The notes under the pieces are model-generated. The model did not search any database. It saw nothing but the letters and a program-made list of their open reading frames with translations, and was not told the origin of the DNA. The translations under genes were made by a program, and so were the position numbers. Positions 5,947 through 7,855 of a stretch of 7,855 bases of DNA are shown here, in pieces (position 1 is the first letter of the stretch; each line of letters starts with the position of its first letter). This DNA is from Treponema sp. (lineage in GTDB: Bacteria; Spirochaetota; Spirochaetia; Treponematales; Treponemataceae), in assembly GCA_017390125.1 (NCBI GenBank), contig JAFPCT010000152.1, positions 1-7,855 of the forward strand, read 5' to 3'.

Positions 5947-7855
5947 ATGAATATTTCTTACAACGAGTTTCACATAGGACGCAAGATTCGTGACATCTGT
6001 AAATTTGACGAAAGGCTTTATTCTTCAAGTGGTAATGTTATTCTTGGAAATTTACCGGCAGTCCGAAAGTTTGCTGAAAAATTAAACAAATATTTTGATG
6101 ATAAAGGACAGAATGAAAAACGTGTTTCTGTAGGTTCATTGAACGCAATGGGACTTATTGATGAGGTTTTCCATTATGTCTGCATGCTTTACCGCCGGGA
6201 CAAGCTTAATACTGCATTCAAGACTGTTCTTGCAAATCTTGATATGGAATATACAAAAGAAGCAGTAGACAAGATGCTTCTTGAATTTATGGCTGAATTC
6301 CCGCCGGTTGAAGTTTATCAGGGAAAACTGAGCGCAAAAGAATACCTTGAAAAATCTGCCATGGATGCAGGCACAGGAGTTATGAGGAGCAACAGGGAGC
6401 AGACTGTTGAAGAACTTATCCTTCTGCACCTTGCGAACGAAAACCCGGCATTCAAGCCTTTTGCCGTTCTCTTTGATGACATTGAGCTTCAGAAGAACCC
6501 GCTTTATTACAAGGCATGGGCAAACATTCAGAAAACATTCCAGAACCTTCCGACATTCGGACCGTTCAATCATGACCTTATAAACATGCTTCGTGAACCG
6601 GTTGTGTTCAGCCCGAACAGCCTGAAAGGCCAGCTTGACTACATCCGTCAGTACTGGACAGATTTTCTTGGAGAATGGCTCCGCCGTCTTCTTGCCGGAA
6701 TTGATACCATTTCTGAGGAAGAAAAGATGGCATGGCACCCGACTAACGGCGGCGACGTAAGCATGGAAGCTTACAACTATGACAACCTTATGAAGGAATA
6801 CGAACGGTTCAGTCCTGACCGCGAATGGATGCCTTGCGTTATCCTTATGGCAAAGACTGTTCTTGTATGGCTGGATCAGCTTACAAAAAAATACAACCGT
6901 CCGATTACACGCCTTGACCAGATTCCTGATGAAGAGCTGGACGCCCTTAGGGACGAAGGTTTTACCGGCTTGTGGCTAATCGGTTTGTGGAGCCGTTCAA
7001 ATGCTTCTAAGCGCATTAAGCAGTTGTGCGGTAACCCGGAAGCTGCGGCTTCAGCATATTCACTTTACGACTACAACATTGCAGAAAATATCGGTGGTTG
7101 GGATGCCCTTTCTAACCTTAGAACTCGTTTGTGGCAGCGCGGAATCCGTCTTGCTTCGGACATGGTTCCAAACCACACAGGTATGGACAGCCAGTGGGTT
7201 GTAAACCGACCGGAACTTTTCGTTCAGCGACGGGATCCTCCTAGCTCAAGCTACACATTCAACGGTGAAAACCTTTCTTGGGACCCGAACGTAGGTGTAT
7301 GGCTTGAAGACCATTACTACAACCATTCAGACTGTTCAGTTGTATTCAAGCGCGTAGACTTCCGAAACGGAGACACACGCTACATTTACCACGGAAACGA
7401 TGGTACAGGTATGCCTTGGAACGACACTGCTCAGATTGACTTCTTGAACCCGGAAGCCCGTGAAGCCGTTATGCAGGACATCCTTCATGTAGCACGAAAC
7501 TTCCCTATCATCCGCTTTGATGCGGCAATGGTATTGGCTAAAAAATCAATCCGCCGCTTGTGGTATCCGGAGCCGGGACATGGAGGAGACATTTATTCTC
7601 GTTCTGAAAGCGCCCTTACAAACCAGGAATTTGAAGCCCGTATTCCAAATGAATTCTGGCGTGAAGTTGTTGACCGCGTAGCCCGTGAAGTTCCGGATAC
7701 ACTTTTGCTTGCAGAAGCTTTCTGGATGATGGAAGGTTACTTCGTTCGTACTTTGGGTATGCACCGTGTTTACAACTCTGCATTCATGAACATGCTCAAG
7801 AAAGAAGAAAACCAGAAGTACCGCGATTCCGTAAAGAATACAATCAAGTTTGACC
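5947..7855 (+). CDS. Large GH13 alpha-amylase-family protein with long helical N-terminal region (3' end outside window)
   Basis: The frame is open from the ATG at 5947 to the window edge (636 codons and one base). The start has a strong Shine-Dalgarno AAGGAAGG (5934-5941) with 5-base spacing. Residues 1 to about 320 form a mostly helical extension without a signal peptide (YRRDKLNTAF, NREQTVEELILLHLANENPA, FAVLFDD). The catalytic barrel begins around GFTGLWLIGLW (338-348). GH13 region I is DMVPNH (405-410), region II IIRFDAA with Arg523 and nucleophile Asp525, and region III LLAEAF with acid/base Glu590. Region IV (His-Asp) lies past the window. Similar long proteins of about 1,100 residues are known to me from several phyla, but I cannot name a tested substrate or a GH13 subfamily. 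A cytoplasmic alpha-glucan hydrolase or transglycosylase working with MalQ is the likely role. Early stop in malQ could lower its expression by polarity. Confidence 0.9.
   Translation, partial: MNISYNEFHIGRKIRDICKFDERLYSSSGNVILGNLPAVRKFAEKLNKYFDDKGQNEKRVSVGSLNAMGLIDEVFHYVCMLYRRDKLNTAFKTVLANLDMEYTKEAVDKMLLEFMAEFPPVEVYQGKLSAKEYLEKSAMDAGTGVMRSNREQTVEELILLHLANENPAFKPFAVLFDDIELQKNPLYYKAWANIQKTFQNLPTFGPFNHDLINMLREPVVFSPNSLKGQLDYIRQYWTDFLGEWLRRLLAGIDTISEEEKMAWHPTNGGDVSMEAYNYDNLMKEYERFSPDREWMPCVILMAKTVLVWLDQLTKKYNRPITRLDQIPDEELDALRDEGFTGLWLIGLWSRSNASKRIKQLCGNPEAAASAYSLYDYNIAENIGGWDALSNLRTRLWQRGIRLASDMVPNHTGMDSQWVVNRPELFVQRRDPPSSSYTFNGENLSWDPNVGVWLEDHYYNHSDCSVVFKRVDFRNGDTRYIYHGNDGTGMPWNDTAQIDFLNPEAREAVMQDILHVARNFPIIRFDAAMVLAKKSIRRLWYPEPGHGGDIYSRSESALTNQEFEARIPNEFWREVVDRVAREVPDTLLLAEAFWMMEGYFVRTLGMHRVYNSAFMNMLKKEENQKYRDSVKNTIKFD

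Noticed and set aside
6136..6738. 200-codon open frame on the - strand
   Set aside because: Opposite the GH13 protein's N-terminal region, whose + strand frame continues unbroken into clear catalytic motifs. A shadow frame.

Overview
The window looks like chromosomal DNA from a treponeme-like spirochaete, probably a host-associated, carbohydrate-using one. This rests on gene content (a cyclophilin–FKBP fusion, cytoplasmic maltodextrin enzymes, a secreted phosphatase-like protein), AT-rich intergenic DNA and a moderate GC content. The genus is an inference from remembered family distributions, not a database result. There is no sign of a mobile element, CRISPR array, tRNA or rRNA.

Left block (1-1701, + strand). 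The 3' end of a two-domain peptidyl-prolyl isomerase is followed after 18 bases by a secreted protein-tyrosine-phosphatase-like protein whose catalytic cysteine is replaced by glycine. The pair ends at a bidirectional terminator shared with the convergent argA gene.

Middle block (1700-3820). argA (N-acetylglutamate synthase, - strand) and a TetR-family regulator (+ strand) diverge from an AT-rich region of 216 bases. It holds both promoters, a perfect 7-bp inverted repeat lying in the tetR promoter spacer and overlapping the -10, and an unexplained GC-richer hairpin island.

Right block (3883-7855, + strand). A glycogen/maltodextrin locus: malQ (GH77 4-alpha-glucanotransferase), then, 13 bases after its stop, a large GH13 alpha-amylase-family protein that runs off the window. 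Both appear cytoplasmic and should act together on imported maltodextrins or stored glycogen. As given, malQ is split by a one-base frameshift at about 5470-5473, which puts the third catalytic aspartate in another frame.

The most unusual shared signal is at the gene starts. argA, tetR and malQ each have a good -10 hexamer ending 6 or 7 bases before the start codon and no Shine-Dalgarno sequence, which predicts leaderless mRNAs. The two internal operon genes (562 and 5947) have clear Shine-Dalgarno sequences.
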